Made by a program: the position numbers and the translations under genes. The notes under the pieces are model-generated. The model saw nothing but the letters and a program-made list of their open reading frames with translations. It did no database searches and was not told the origin of the DNA. From Verrucomicrobiota bacterium (GTDB lineage Bacteria > Verrucomicrobiota > Verrucomicrobiia > Limisphaerales > JACRJZ01), in NCBI GenBank assembly GCA_016219875.1, contig JACRJZ010000049.1, forward strand, positions 1 through 60,803: 60,803 nucleotides of DNA. Direction: 5' to 3'. Shown one piece after another: positions 35,248-42,735 of this stretch. Every line of letters starts with the position of its first letter. The stretch's first letter is position 1.

Positions 35248-36231
35248 GTGCAGACCCTGGAGGCGATTTCAAAACTCGGTAGCAGCCGACGTGAGGAGGC
35301 TCAAACTTCAAAGGAATCAGAGCCTCCTCACGTCGGCTGCTACAGGTTTGAAAGAGGCTCCCTGATCCTCACGGGAATCGGAAAGGCGAGCGCCCCTGCG
35401 AGCCGCGGTGGAGCGTCCCCGAGCGGCGCGTGGGTACGCTCGCCCCACGGCCCTGGCCTCCGCCGCGGCTTCACGCTGATTGAACTGTTGGTCGTGATCG
35501 GCATCATCGCGCTGCTGGCGGCGTTGCTGCTGCCGGCGCTGGGTCACGCCAAGGCCAAAGCCCAGGGTGCCGGCTGCGCCAACCATGTCAGGCAATTGTC
35601 GCTCGCATGGCTGCTTTACGCCGACGAGAACGCAGATGCGCTGGTCAACAACCACGGCATTCAGGAAACCCTCCGCCTCCAGCAGAATTGGGTGAACAAC
35701 GTGGAGGACTGGCTCAGCGGCGACGGCAACACCAACCTCGCCACCCTCACCAGCGGAAAACTCGCGCCGCTCCTCAGCGAAGCCACGGCCGTCTTCAAGT
35801 GCCCGTCCGACCGGTCCTTGGCGGAGAACGGCCCGCGCATCCGCAGCTTCGCGATGAACTCCCTCGTCGGCGACCCGGGCGAACTGACCAATCGGTTCAA
35901 TCCCCAACTCGTCCAGTTTTTCCGGCTGGCGGAGATTCCCACTCCGGCGAACATCTACGTGTTTTTGGACGAGCATCCCGACACGATCAACGACGGGTTC
36001 TTCATGAACCGCTGGGTAGAATACCGCTGGGGCAACCTCCCGGCCTCCTACCACAATGGCGCCGCGAACCTCTCCTTTGCCGACGGCCACGTGGAGGGCC
36101 ATCGCTGGGTCGTCGGCGATACCCGCCGGCCCGCGGAGCATGGCGGGGCCAGCGGCACTTTCATCGCAGCGCCGCCCACGGACTTCGATTGGCTGAGAGA
36201 GAGAACCAGCGTGCCCCGCGCCGCGCCGTGA
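35248..36231 (+). CDS. H-X9-DG type pseudopilin with repeat-derived leader
   Basis: The frame is 327 aa. The prepilin cleavage motif [20 protein letters not shown] lies at residues 74-93, and the C-terminal His-x9-Asp-Gly motif reads [12 protein letters not shown]. Type IV-like pseudopilins of this kind are processed by PilD and are abundant in Verrucomicrobia and Planctomycetes. Normal leaders have under 30 residues; here the only visible start is a GTG at 35248, giving a 74-residue leader encoded by two palindromic repeats (35279-35343 and 35386-35457). Either a non-standard start (for example CTG near 35361) is used or the native leader was displaced by repeat insertion. Confidence 0.65.
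   Translation: MQTLEAISKLGSSRREEAQTSKESEPPHVGCYRFERGSLILTGIGKASAPASRGGASPSGAWVRSPHGPGLRRGFTLIELLVVIGIIALLAALLLPALGHAKAKAQGAGCANHVRQLSLAWLLYADENADALVNNHGIQETLRLQQNWVNNVEDWLSGDGNTNLATLTSGKLAPLLSEATAVFKCPSDRSLAENGPRIRSFAMNSLVGDPGELTNRFNPQLVQFFRLAEIPTPANIYVFLDEHPDTINDGFFMNRWVEYRWGNLPASYHNGAANLSFADGHVEGHRWVVGDTRRPAEHGGASGTFIAAPPTDFDWLRERTSVPRAAP
35279..35343. repeat. Family A inverted-repeat element
   Basis: 65 bp with near-perfect 24-bp arms (GTAGCAGCCGACGTGAGGAG and continuing bases, and complement). It begins 35 bp after the amidohydrolase stop codon, within the leader region of the pseudopilin frame. It is the best-preserved copy of family A in the window. Confidence 0.9.
35386..35457. repeat. 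Family H repeat (CGAGCC/GTACGCTCGCCCC type)
   Basis: The sequence resembles one arm pair of the element at 45914-45982 (GAGCCGCGGTGGAGCGTCCCC and GTGGGTACGCTCGCCCCACGG), diverged on the left arm. It lies directly before the RRGFTLIE codons of the pseudopilin gene. Confidence 0.6.
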
Positions 36232-36273
36232 TTTTGGGTGCGACTCACAAGGCAATTCCAGAACTTCGCGCAC

Positions 36274-36621
36274 GTAGCGGCGTCTCAGCAGAGCGCCGCA
36301 CTTTTTGCCTGGAAGTCCGAATCCGAAATCCGAAGAAAACTCGCACCAAGACGCCAAGAGGCTCAGAACTCCTGAGCCGTGGAATTGGCTTGGGCCTCCC
36401 GGTGAGGGCACCGGGCCTACAAGCGACGTCGCGGCTGTAGGCCGGGTCCCCTGACCCGGCGCCCCAAGATCCACCCCGATTCCAGGAGCCTGTGCAATCT
36501 CCCCTGCCAGATCAGGAAGTCTGAGGCTCCAGAGCTTTGCGTCTTGGCGCCTTGGCGCGAGTGGTTCGACGTTCGCTTCGGATTTCAGGCTGATGGCGGC
36601 GCTCTGCCGAGACGCCGCTAC
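36274..36621. repeat. Composite nested repeat block (families D and C)
   Basis: The outer pair is family D: GTAGCGGCGTCTCAGCAGAG at 36274 and the complement GCTCTGCCGAGACGCCGCTA ending at 36621. Inside is a second inverted pair, CTCGCACCAAGACGCCAAGAG at ~36346 and the complement at ~36537-36561. At the centre (36367-36468) is a diverged family C element with CCGGTGAGGGCACCGG and GGCCGGGTCCCCTGACCCGG. Concentric nesting implies successive insertions into older elements. The block separates the convergent pseudopilin and acyl-CoA synthetase genes. Confidence 0.8.
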
Positions 36622-36643
36622 GGGGCTTTGAAGTCGATCGTCC

Positions 36644-38131
36644 TCACACCATTTTTCGCAGGGTCGTCTTGAGGATCTTGCCCGTCGCGTTGTGGGGCAG
36701 CGATTCCATCACCACGACGCGCTTGGGCAGTTTGAAGTCGGCCAGCTTTTCCCGGATGTAGTCCAGGACGGCCTTCTCGTCCACCGTGGCGCCCTCTTTC
36801 GGCGAAACGAAAGCCAGCGGCTGCTCGCCCTTGCGCGCGTCCGGCACGCCGATGACGGCGGCTTCCTTCACCGCGGACAACTGATAGATCACTTCTTCGA
36901 TCTCCCGCGGATAGACGTTGATCCCATTGACCAGGAGCATGTCCTTCTTGCGGTCGGTGATGTAGTAGTAGCCGTCGGCGTCGCAGTGGCCCACATCGCC
37001 GGTCAAGAGCCAGCCGTGGCGCAAGGTGCGGGCGGTTTCCGCCGGTTGGTTCCAGTAACCCAGCATCACGTTGCCGCCGCGCACGCAAACTTCGCCGGTC
37101 TGATGCGGGCTGAGGAACTTTCCGTCGTCGTCTTGGACGCTCATCTCCACGCTGGGCACGGGCACGCCGATGGAGCCTTCCTTCCACGGGCCGGCCAGCG
37201 GATTCATGCTCACGACGGGGCTGGCCTCGCTCAAGCCGTAGCCCTCGATCAGCGGCATGGGCATCCGGGCGCTGAAGTCGCGGAGCAACTGCACCGGCAA
37301 CGGCGCGCCGCCGCTGATGCAGATGCGCAGCGGAAAGCCCGGCGGCACCGGGCTGTTGGCCAGCGCCCGGAAGAACGGCGGCACCGCCGGCAGGATCGTG
37401 CCGCCGCGCTGGTGGATTTCCAGGATCACGTTCTTGGGCGGATGCAGCGAGCGCACCAGCACGATCGAGCCGCCCACCAGCAGTGGCAGCAGCACACAGA
37501 CGGTCAGCATGAAGCTGTGGAACATCGGCAACACCGCCACGAAGCGGTCCTCCGCCACTGCGGCCAGCATTTGGCGGCAACTCTCCACGTTGTGCAGCAG
37601 GTTCCCGTGCGAGAGCATCGCGCCCTTCGGATGGCCGGTGGTGCCGGACGTGTAGATGATGACCGCTAGATCGTTTTCCTGACATGCACCGGCACAGGTG
37701 GAAACTCCGTCCTCGTGGCTGCCAGATGGGAGGGAGGCGAATTCCTCGATGCGCAAGATTCTCAAAGCGGGCCGCGCTGCGAGGAGCTTGCCGAAGGCCT
37801 CGTTCATTGAGTCTTCGGTGATCAACACGTCGATGCCCGCGTCGGCCAGGATGTAGTTCACCTCGTCGGGCTTGAGGAAGTTGTTGATCGGCACCACCGC
37901 CGCGCCGGCTTCAAGCGCCCCGAACAGCGCCGGGACAAATTCCGGGCAATTTCTCAGCCACAAGCCCACGCGGTCGCCGGGGCGGACGGCGTGGGCGGTC
38001 ACCAGCCTCTGGGCGACGCGGCGCGTCTGACTCGCGAGACGGGAGTAAGTGAACTCTTCCTCGCCCCAGAACAGGGCGGTGCGGGCCGCGTGCCTGGCAG
38101 CCGTGGTTGCAAAAGCAGTGGCCAGATTCAT
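36644..38131 (-). CDS. Long-chain acyl-CoA synthetase / AMP-dependent ligase
   Basis: The product is 495 aa. The start at 38131 (MNLATAFATTAARHAARTAL) is preferred; the longer frame from 38257 begins in a family A repeat. It shows all ANL-superfamily motifs: A3 P-loop IIYTSGTTGHPKGAMLSHGN, A5 GYGLSEASPVV, A7 LLTGDVGHCDADGYY, A8 DRKKDMLLVNGINVYP and the A10 lysine in NATGKILKTTLR. It would activate a fatty acid through an acyl-AMP and join it to CoA. It stands alone between repeat blocks. Confidence 0.88.
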   Translation of the reverse strand: MNLATAFATTAARHAARTALFWGEEEFTYSRLASQTRRVAQRLVTAHAVRPGDRVGLWLRNCPEFVPALFGALEAGAAVVPINNFLKPDEVNYILADAGIDVLITEDSMNEAFGKLLAARPALRILRIEEFASLPSGSHEDGVSTCAGACQENDLAVIIYTSGTTGHPKGAMLSHGNLLHNVESCRQMLAAVAEDRFVAVLPMFHSFMLTVCVLLPLLVGGSIVLVRSLHPPKNVILEIHQRGGTILPAVPPFFRALANSPVPPGFPLRICISGGAPLPVQLLRDFSARMPMPLIEGYGLSEASPVVSMNPLAGPWKEGSIGVPVPSVEMSVQDDDGKFLSPHQTGEVCVRGGNVMLGYWNQPAETARTLRHGWLLTGDVGHCDADGYYYITDRKKDMLLVNGINVYPREIEEVIYQLSAVKEAAVIGVPDARKGEQPLAFVSPKEGATVDEKAVLDYIREKLADFKLPKRVVVMESLPHNATGKILKTTLRKMV

Positions 38132-38231
38132 GAACTGTCGCGGGCATTGAACTCTGGCGGGCACGGTCACGTCAACGCATGTTTTGGTTTCCGACCTTGA
38201 TTGCAGCGGTGGATTCGAGAATCCCTGGATC

Positions 38232-38481
38232 GTAGCAGCCGACGTGAGGAGGCTCACTCTGATTGCGGAATGCAGATTGCAGAATGCAGATTGAAAACAG
38301 AGCCTGCCAAGGAACGGCGACGGCAGACGTGCGAAACCAGAAGGAGACAGCGAAGGCAGGGCGACTGGAAGTGCATACTTTTAAAAGTATGCACTTCCAT
38401 TTTCAATCCCGAACCGGCCAAGTTCCTTGGCCCAATCCAGCAATCATCGGTTGCTCCAACTCTCCTTACGTCGGCGGCTAC
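38232..38481. repeat. Family A element with nested inserts
   Basis: The left arm (GTAGCAGCCGACGTGAGGAG, 38232) and right arm (CTCCTTACGTCGGCGGCTAC, ending 38481) are 250 bp apart instead of about 65. Between them lie a GCGGAATGCAGATTGCAGAA-type tract (38263-38293), two near copies of GGCCAAGTTCC/GCCTGCCAAGG-like sequence, and a 34-bp perfect palindrome (38366-38399). Confidence 0.8.
38366..38399. repeat. 34-bp perfect palindrome
   Basis: Each half is TGGAAGTGCATACTTTT and its exact complement, with no loop. The centre is TTTTAAAA. A related but degenerate sequence, CACACTTTTAAAAGAGTGCTCC, occurs at ~50548. It is the longest uninterrupted palindrome in the window. Confidence 0.95.
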
Positions 38482-38500
38482 AGTTTTGCGGGAAGCTCCC

Positions 38501-38612
38501 GTAGCGCCGAGTTTCAATCGGCAGAGCGCGAAAAGGACAGGCCGGCTTGACTCCTTCTTCGTCCGCTGGTTGGAAAACCGGCGCTACGGCAGACTCGAAA
38601 GTCGGCGCCACG
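38501..38612. repeat. Family E inverted repeat, second copy
   Basis: Units GTAGCGCCGAGTTTCAATCGG, TTGGAAAACCGGCGCTACGG and CAGACTCGAAAGTCGGCGCC form the same kind of composite palindrome as at 33302-33440, without an adjoining intron. Confidence 0.75.
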
Positions 38613-38850
38613 TGGCGGAGCGAACCGGAGCTTGATGGAACCCCGGCTGATTGACCGGTGGCGCGCCCGGGCCGGTGGAATTGACTTCGCGCCGGAAGAT
38701 GGTTCAGTGCCGCTATGATGGCGACATTGGCACAAGCGCGATCCGACCGGCCGAAGGTGGTCAACCTGGACCAATGGGGGAAGGACGCCGGCCCGGACTC
38801 GCAGCGAAGCCGTGGAACCGAAACACCGGAAGAACGAGAAAGGCCAGACA

Positions 38851-39174
38851 ATGGAAACTGTCTTTGAAAATATGGAAAATGCCCACAACGAGGTGTCACG
38901 CGAGAAGGTCAAGGAAGACCTTCGCACCTTGGCGCGGGACGCCGAAGAGTTGCTGAAAGCCACCGCGGGAGACATGAGCGACAAGGCCAAAGAAGCCCGC
39001 TCCCGCTTGAGCGAGGCCCTGGAAAAAGCGAAAGCCACTTGCCACCGCCTGGAAGAGAAGACCGTCGCCGCCGCCAAAGCCACGGACAAAGTCATCCGGC
39101 AACACCCGTACGAATCCATCGGCATCGCCTTTGGCGTTGGGCTGCTCATTGGGGTCCTGGTCACGCGCAAGTAG
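38851..39174 (+). CDS. DUF883/YqjD-ElaB-like membrane protein
   Basis: The product is 107 aa, starting at ATG 38851 with a GAAAGG ribosome-binding sequence 8 bp upstream; an earlier in-frame ATG (38812) is possible. It is a charged amphipathic helix region (EKVKEDLRTLARDAEELLK) followed by one C-terminal membrane segment with Gly repeats (IGIAFGVGLLIGVLV). In enterobacteria YqjD and ElaB bind ribosomes at the membrane in stationary phase. It heads a three-gene operon with YqjE-like and YqjK-like genes. Confidence 0.8.
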   Translation: METVFENMENAHNEVSREKVKEDLRTLARDAEELLKATAGDMSDKAKEARSRLSEALEKAKATCHRLEEKTVAAAKATDKVIRQHPYESIGIAFGVGLLIGVLVTRK

Positions 39175-39177
39175 CGT

Positions 39178-39567
39178 ATGGGCGAGACGGCCCCACCACC
39201 GGGTGGGTGGCTCGCGTCACTGCGCCGCCTGGGCGATTCGCTCCTGGCGCTGGCGCAAAGCCGGCTGCAGTTGTTGGCGCTCGAACTTCAAAGCGAACAA
39301 CTGCGGCTGGTGAACACGCTGCTTTGGCTGGGCCTCGGCCTGGCGTTGGGCGGCGTGGGTCTGCTGTTCGGCGCGGCCGCCTTGGCGCTCTACCTTTGGG
39401 AAATCGCGCGCTTCGCCGGGTTGCTGGTGATGATGGTGGTGTTGGTGGGTGCCGCCGCCGTGATTCTCTGGCGACTGCGGGAGCGCCTGCGGAAAGGGCC
39501 GCAGCCCTTCGCCGAAACCATCGCTGAGTTCAAAAAGGACCGTGCATGTTTGCGGGGCAAAGATTGA
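39178..39567 (+). CDS. YqjE-like phage-holin-family membrane protein
   Basis: The product is 129 aa. Two hydrophobic segments (about 46-70, LLWLGLGLALGGVGLLFGAA, and 76-98) form a helical hairpin, preceded by LLALAQSRLQLLALELQSE typical of the family. Start is 3 bp after the upstream stop. It overlaps the next gene by 22 bp. Although the domain name refers to phage holins, the gene is part of the chromosomal yqjD-yqjE-yqjK arrangement and is not evidence of a prophage. Confidence 0.78.
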   Translation: MGETAPPPGGWLASLRRLGDSLLALAQSRLQLLALELQSEQLRLVNTLLWLGLGLALGGVGLLFGAAALALYLWEIARFAGLLVMMVVLVGAAAVILWRLRERLRKGPQPFAETIAEFKKDRACLRGKD

Positions 39568-39830
39568 AAGAGTTGGACCAAGCCAAGCGCCTGGTGGTCC
39601 TCCAAGCGGACCTCCACCGCCATTTGCTGCAGCTTGAAGCCGTGGCCCTGCGGGAGCGCCTCGCCGGGCTGGGCGCGGCGCGCGCGACACTGAAGTCCCC
39701 CCGTCCGTTGCTCGTGGCCGCAGGAGTGGTGGCCGGCCTGCTGGCCCTGCGCAAGGGCCGCGCGCTGGCTCGTTGGATGCGGACGGCCTTCACGGCCTGG
39801 CGTTGGCTCCGCCGCTTCACTGCAGAATAG
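39546..39830 (+). CDS. YqjK-like small membrane protein
   Basis: The product is 94 aa. A basic amphipathic helix (RLKELDQAKRLVVLQADLHR) is followed by one membrane segment (LLVAAGVVAGLLALRKG). Its start lies inside the 3' end of the YqjE-like gene, so translation is probably coupled. It completes the YqjD/E/K-like trio. Function is unknown; a membrane-stress or ribosome-anchoring role is inferred from the enterobacterial counterpart. Confidence 0.65.
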   Translation: MFAGQRLKELDQAKRLVVLQADLHRHLLQLEAVALRERLAGLGAARATLKSPRPLLVAAGVVAGLLALRKGRALARWMRTAFTAWRWLRRFTAE

Positions 39831-39843
39831 CGGCCCACGCACA

Positions 39844-40011
39844 GGCTCAGGACTCCTGATCCCGTGGACATGGCGTGGCCCGCCCGGTGAGGGCACCGGG
39901 CCTACAGGGTCGCGCGAGAGATGTAGGCCGGGTCCCAAGACCCGGCGGTTGGAGATCAGCGTTGTTCCACACGGCCTCAACTCCCCGGCGTGGGACCAGG
40001 ACACCTGAGCC
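39844..40011. repeat. Family C element (minus orientation)
   Basis: 168 bp with ends GGCTCAGGACTCCTGATCCC and GTGGGACCAGGACACCTGAG plus complementing bases. Internal stems are CCGGTGAGGGCACCGG and GGCCGGGTCCCAAGACCCGG. It is closely related over its full length, in reverse orientation, to the element at 50648-50814. It starts 14 bp after the YqjK-like stop codon. Confidence 0.88.
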
Positions 40012-40051
40012 TGCGCTACGACGCTCGCCGGGCAAGACGAGGCCTTACCAA

Positions 40052-40164
40052 GGTTGATTCAAGAAACATGCGGAGAGGAGCGTGGGCACCTACCCGCGCG
40101 TTCCGTCGAAAATGGGAGCGAGAAACACGCGGGCAGGCTGCCCGCGCTCCTTCTTGAATCAGCC
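40052..40164. repeat. Inverted repeat with GATTCAAGAA ends
   Basis: Ends are GGTTGATTCAAGAA (40052) and TTCTTGAATCAGCC (to 40164). Inside is GGAGCGTGGGCACCTACCCGCG and its diverged complement CGCGGGCAGGCTGCCCGCGC. It follows the family C element and completes the 402-bp gap before the arabinofuranosidase gene. A half-end, CTTGAATCAGCCCTG, also occurs at ~33453. Confidence 0.75.
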
Positions 40165-40232
40165 CTGGAGGCCTTACGAGAGGACCAAGAAACCTTTTGA
40201 CTTGGCGGCCTGGGAGTGGAATCACATCGCGC

Positions 40233-42608
40233 ATGTCCATTCGCGCCCTCTTCAGTTTCCTTCTCTGCGTCGGCGTGCCCGGCGCCATTGCCATCGCCGC
40301 GGAACCCGCTTCCGCATTGCTCACCAACGCCGGATTTGAACACGCCCGCGTCCTCGAGGCCTGGCGCTCGTGGATCTACCACGAGGGCGCGGAGCCGGTC
40401 CTCCGCGCCGACCCCAGCCAAGCTCAGGAAGGCCGGCAGTCTCTGCTCATCGAAGCCAACAGTCCGGCGGATGTGGCGCGGGGCCAGGAGGTGTCGCTGC
40501 CGGCCGGCTCGATCTGGCGGGCAAAATGTTGGGTCAAGACCGAGAACCTGAGCGCGCGCGACCACACGGACACCGGCGGCGCGCTGCACCTTCAGACGAC
40601 CGGTGGGGCGACACTGGCGCGCAGCCCGAGTTCGTTCGGCACAACGGCGTGGCGCAAAGTCGAGACGGTTTTTCGCGTGCCAGCCGAGGGACGCGTGAAG
40701 GTCGTGCTGTTCTTCATTGGCTACGGCAAGGGCACGGGCCGGGCGTGGTTCGACGATGTGCGGTTGGAGCCGGCCAGCGCCGGCGGGCCGGAAACCATTC
40801 GCATCATGCCGGAGCGGTTGACGCAGCGGCCGATCGATGCCAAGCAAGGCGGGCAGTTCATCGAGCCGCTGTGCAATTTGATTCCAAGCTTGCTCGCACA
40901 ACAGGTGGCCAACACCAGCTTCGAGGTGGACCCGCCGTGGAACGTGGCGTTCAAGCGCGACGTGGACCGGCCGCTTCGGCCTTGGTACCCGGATGGCGCC
41001 GTTCATCTCGCCCGGTTTTCCTACGACACCAACCAGCCTTTCAACGGGCGGCGTTCGTTGCGCATTGAGTTCAATACCCCGCGCGCCCACGCCGGTATTT
41101 CGCAGGACGGCTTTTATCTGAAGAAGGGAACGGCCTACAAACTGCGTCTTCACGCCCGCAGCGTCGGTGGAGTGGCCGTGCGCGCCACGTTGCACGGCGG
41201 CGGCGGACTCGCCGCGGCTCCGGCCACGCTGGGCAAAGCCGGCTCGCAATGGCGACCGATGGAGGCCGTCCTGCGCGCGACGCGGACGCTGGAGAACGCG
41301 ACCCTCACGCTCGACTTCGAGGGGCCCGGCACGCTCTGGCTCGACCGTGTTTCGCTGATCGGTGAGGACGCGGTGCTGGGCTTGTGGCGGCCCGACGCCG
41401 TGCAGGCGTTGCGCGAGATGCAGTCGGGCGTCATCCGCTTCGGCGGCTCGGCCTTGGAGACTTACGAGTGGGACCAATGCCTCGGACCGGCGGACACACG
41501 CGCGCCCTTTGTGCAGGGCTACTGGGGCGGCATCGAGGAGAACTTCGTCGGTGTGGAGGAGTTCGTGCAACTCTGCCAGGCCGTCGGCGCGGAGCCGCTC
41601 GTCTGCCTGCGTTGGACGGGCAAAAAGCCGGCAGACGCCGCGGCGGAAGTCGAGTATTTCAACGGCGGGCCGAACACTGTCGGCGGCCAGCGTCGCGCGC
41701 AGAACGGGCATCGCGCGCCTTACGCGGTGAAGTTCTGGCAAATCGGCAACGAAGTCGGCGGGCCGGCTTACGATGAATCCGTGCGCGCGTTCGCGGAAGC
41801 CATGCGCCGGACGGATCCGTCCATCAAGGTGCTTTCGTAATTCCCGTCGGCCGAAACGCTGCGCGCCGGCGGCGGTTACCTTGATTATCTTTGTCCGCAC
41901 CATTACGGCTGCGCCGACTTGCTGAGGATGGAGCGGGACTTCCTTTCGCTCGAAGATCAAATCCGGCGCTTGGCCGGAGCACGCCCGGTGCGCATCGCGG
42001 TGACAGAGTGGAACACCACGGCCGGAGATTGGGAGTTGGGCCGCGCCGCGCTGCAGACGCTGGGCAACGCCCTCAGTGTGGCGCGCTATCACAATCTGAT
42101 GCACCGCCACGCGGACTCGGTGGAAATTGCCATCCGGTCGAACCTGATCGACTCGTTCGGCTCCGGCGTGATCCTGACGGGGCCGGGCTGGCTCTACGTC
42201 GCGCCTGCCTACCACGCTCAATGCCTCTACGCCCGCGCGGCCGGCTCATTTCCCGTGCGCGTCGAACGCCACGTCCATGAAAGTGGCGCGCCTCTACCGT
42301 GGAACCTCGACGAGCCGGACCTGAGCGCCACGCTCAGCGCCGACGGGCGGACGCTGCGTGTCTATGGCGTGAACGCCACCGCGCAGCGCCTCGAAGTGAA
42401 GGCTGAGTTGGCCGGATGGAAGACACGGGTGGGCAAAGGAACCATGCACGTGGTGCGGGAAGCCGAGCGTAGCGGCACGCCTGAAATCCTGAACTCGCGC
42501 GACGAACCGGAGCGGGTGAAAGTGTTCAGCCAGCCGGCAGCGTGGAAGGGCGCAACGGGAGTGTTCTCCTTTGAACCGTTCAGCGTGACACTGTACGAAC
42601 TACAGTGA
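40233..42608 (+). pseudogene. GH51-like alpha-L-arabinofuranosidase with in-frame stop
   Basis: One continuous frame of 792 codons contains a single TAA at 41838-41840, between IKVLS and FPSAETLRAG. A signal peptide (MSIRALFSFLLCVGVPGAIAIA) begins at 40233. Two carbohydrate-binding-like beta domains (~25-390) precede the TIM barrel, which has RFGGSALETYEWDQCLGP, the acid/base Glu in WQIGNEVGG before the stop, and the nucleophile Glu in AVTEWNTTAGDW after it. A C-terminal beta domain follows. Both catalytic residues survive but on separate pieces. A single substitution, stop-codon readthrough or a sequencing error could explain it. A free start at 41919 would give a 229-aa tail alone. Confidence 0.8.
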
Positions 42609-42624
42609 CGGCCGGCGCGCTCCT

Positions 42625-42701
42625 CGTGGCAGCGTTTCAGCAGAGCGCCGCTCTTTCCGATTCCCCAATATGGCGGCGCTCTGCCGAGACGCCGCTACGG
42701 G
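42625..42701. repeat. Family D inverted repeat
   Basis: Ends are CGTGGCAGCGTTTCAGCAGA (42625) and GCTCTGCCGAGACGCCGCTA plus CGGG (to 42701). It starts 17 bp after the arabinofuranosidase stop codon and lies between convergent genes. A larger member encloses other repeats at 36274-36621. Confidence 0.82.
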
Positions 42702-42735
42702 ATTCTGAATGCCGCTCGCCTTTCGAAGTTCAGGT

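Larger units (their letters stand above)
38132..38850. other. 719-bp repeat-filled gap
   Basis: The gap between divergent genes holds a family A element split by other inserts (38232-38481) and a family E element (38501-38612). Bases 38620-38850 carry no repeat that I recognise and should contain the promoter of the DUF883 gene. No gene is visible. Confidence 0.6.

Noticed and set aside
38367..38398. The 34-bp palindrome as an intrinsic terminator
   Set aside because: It has no loop, lies between divergent genes and has no U-tract outside the stem.
39178..39567. Possible prophage because of a phage-holin domain
   Set aside because: The gene belongs to a chromosomal YqjD/E/K-like trio and no other phage genes are near.
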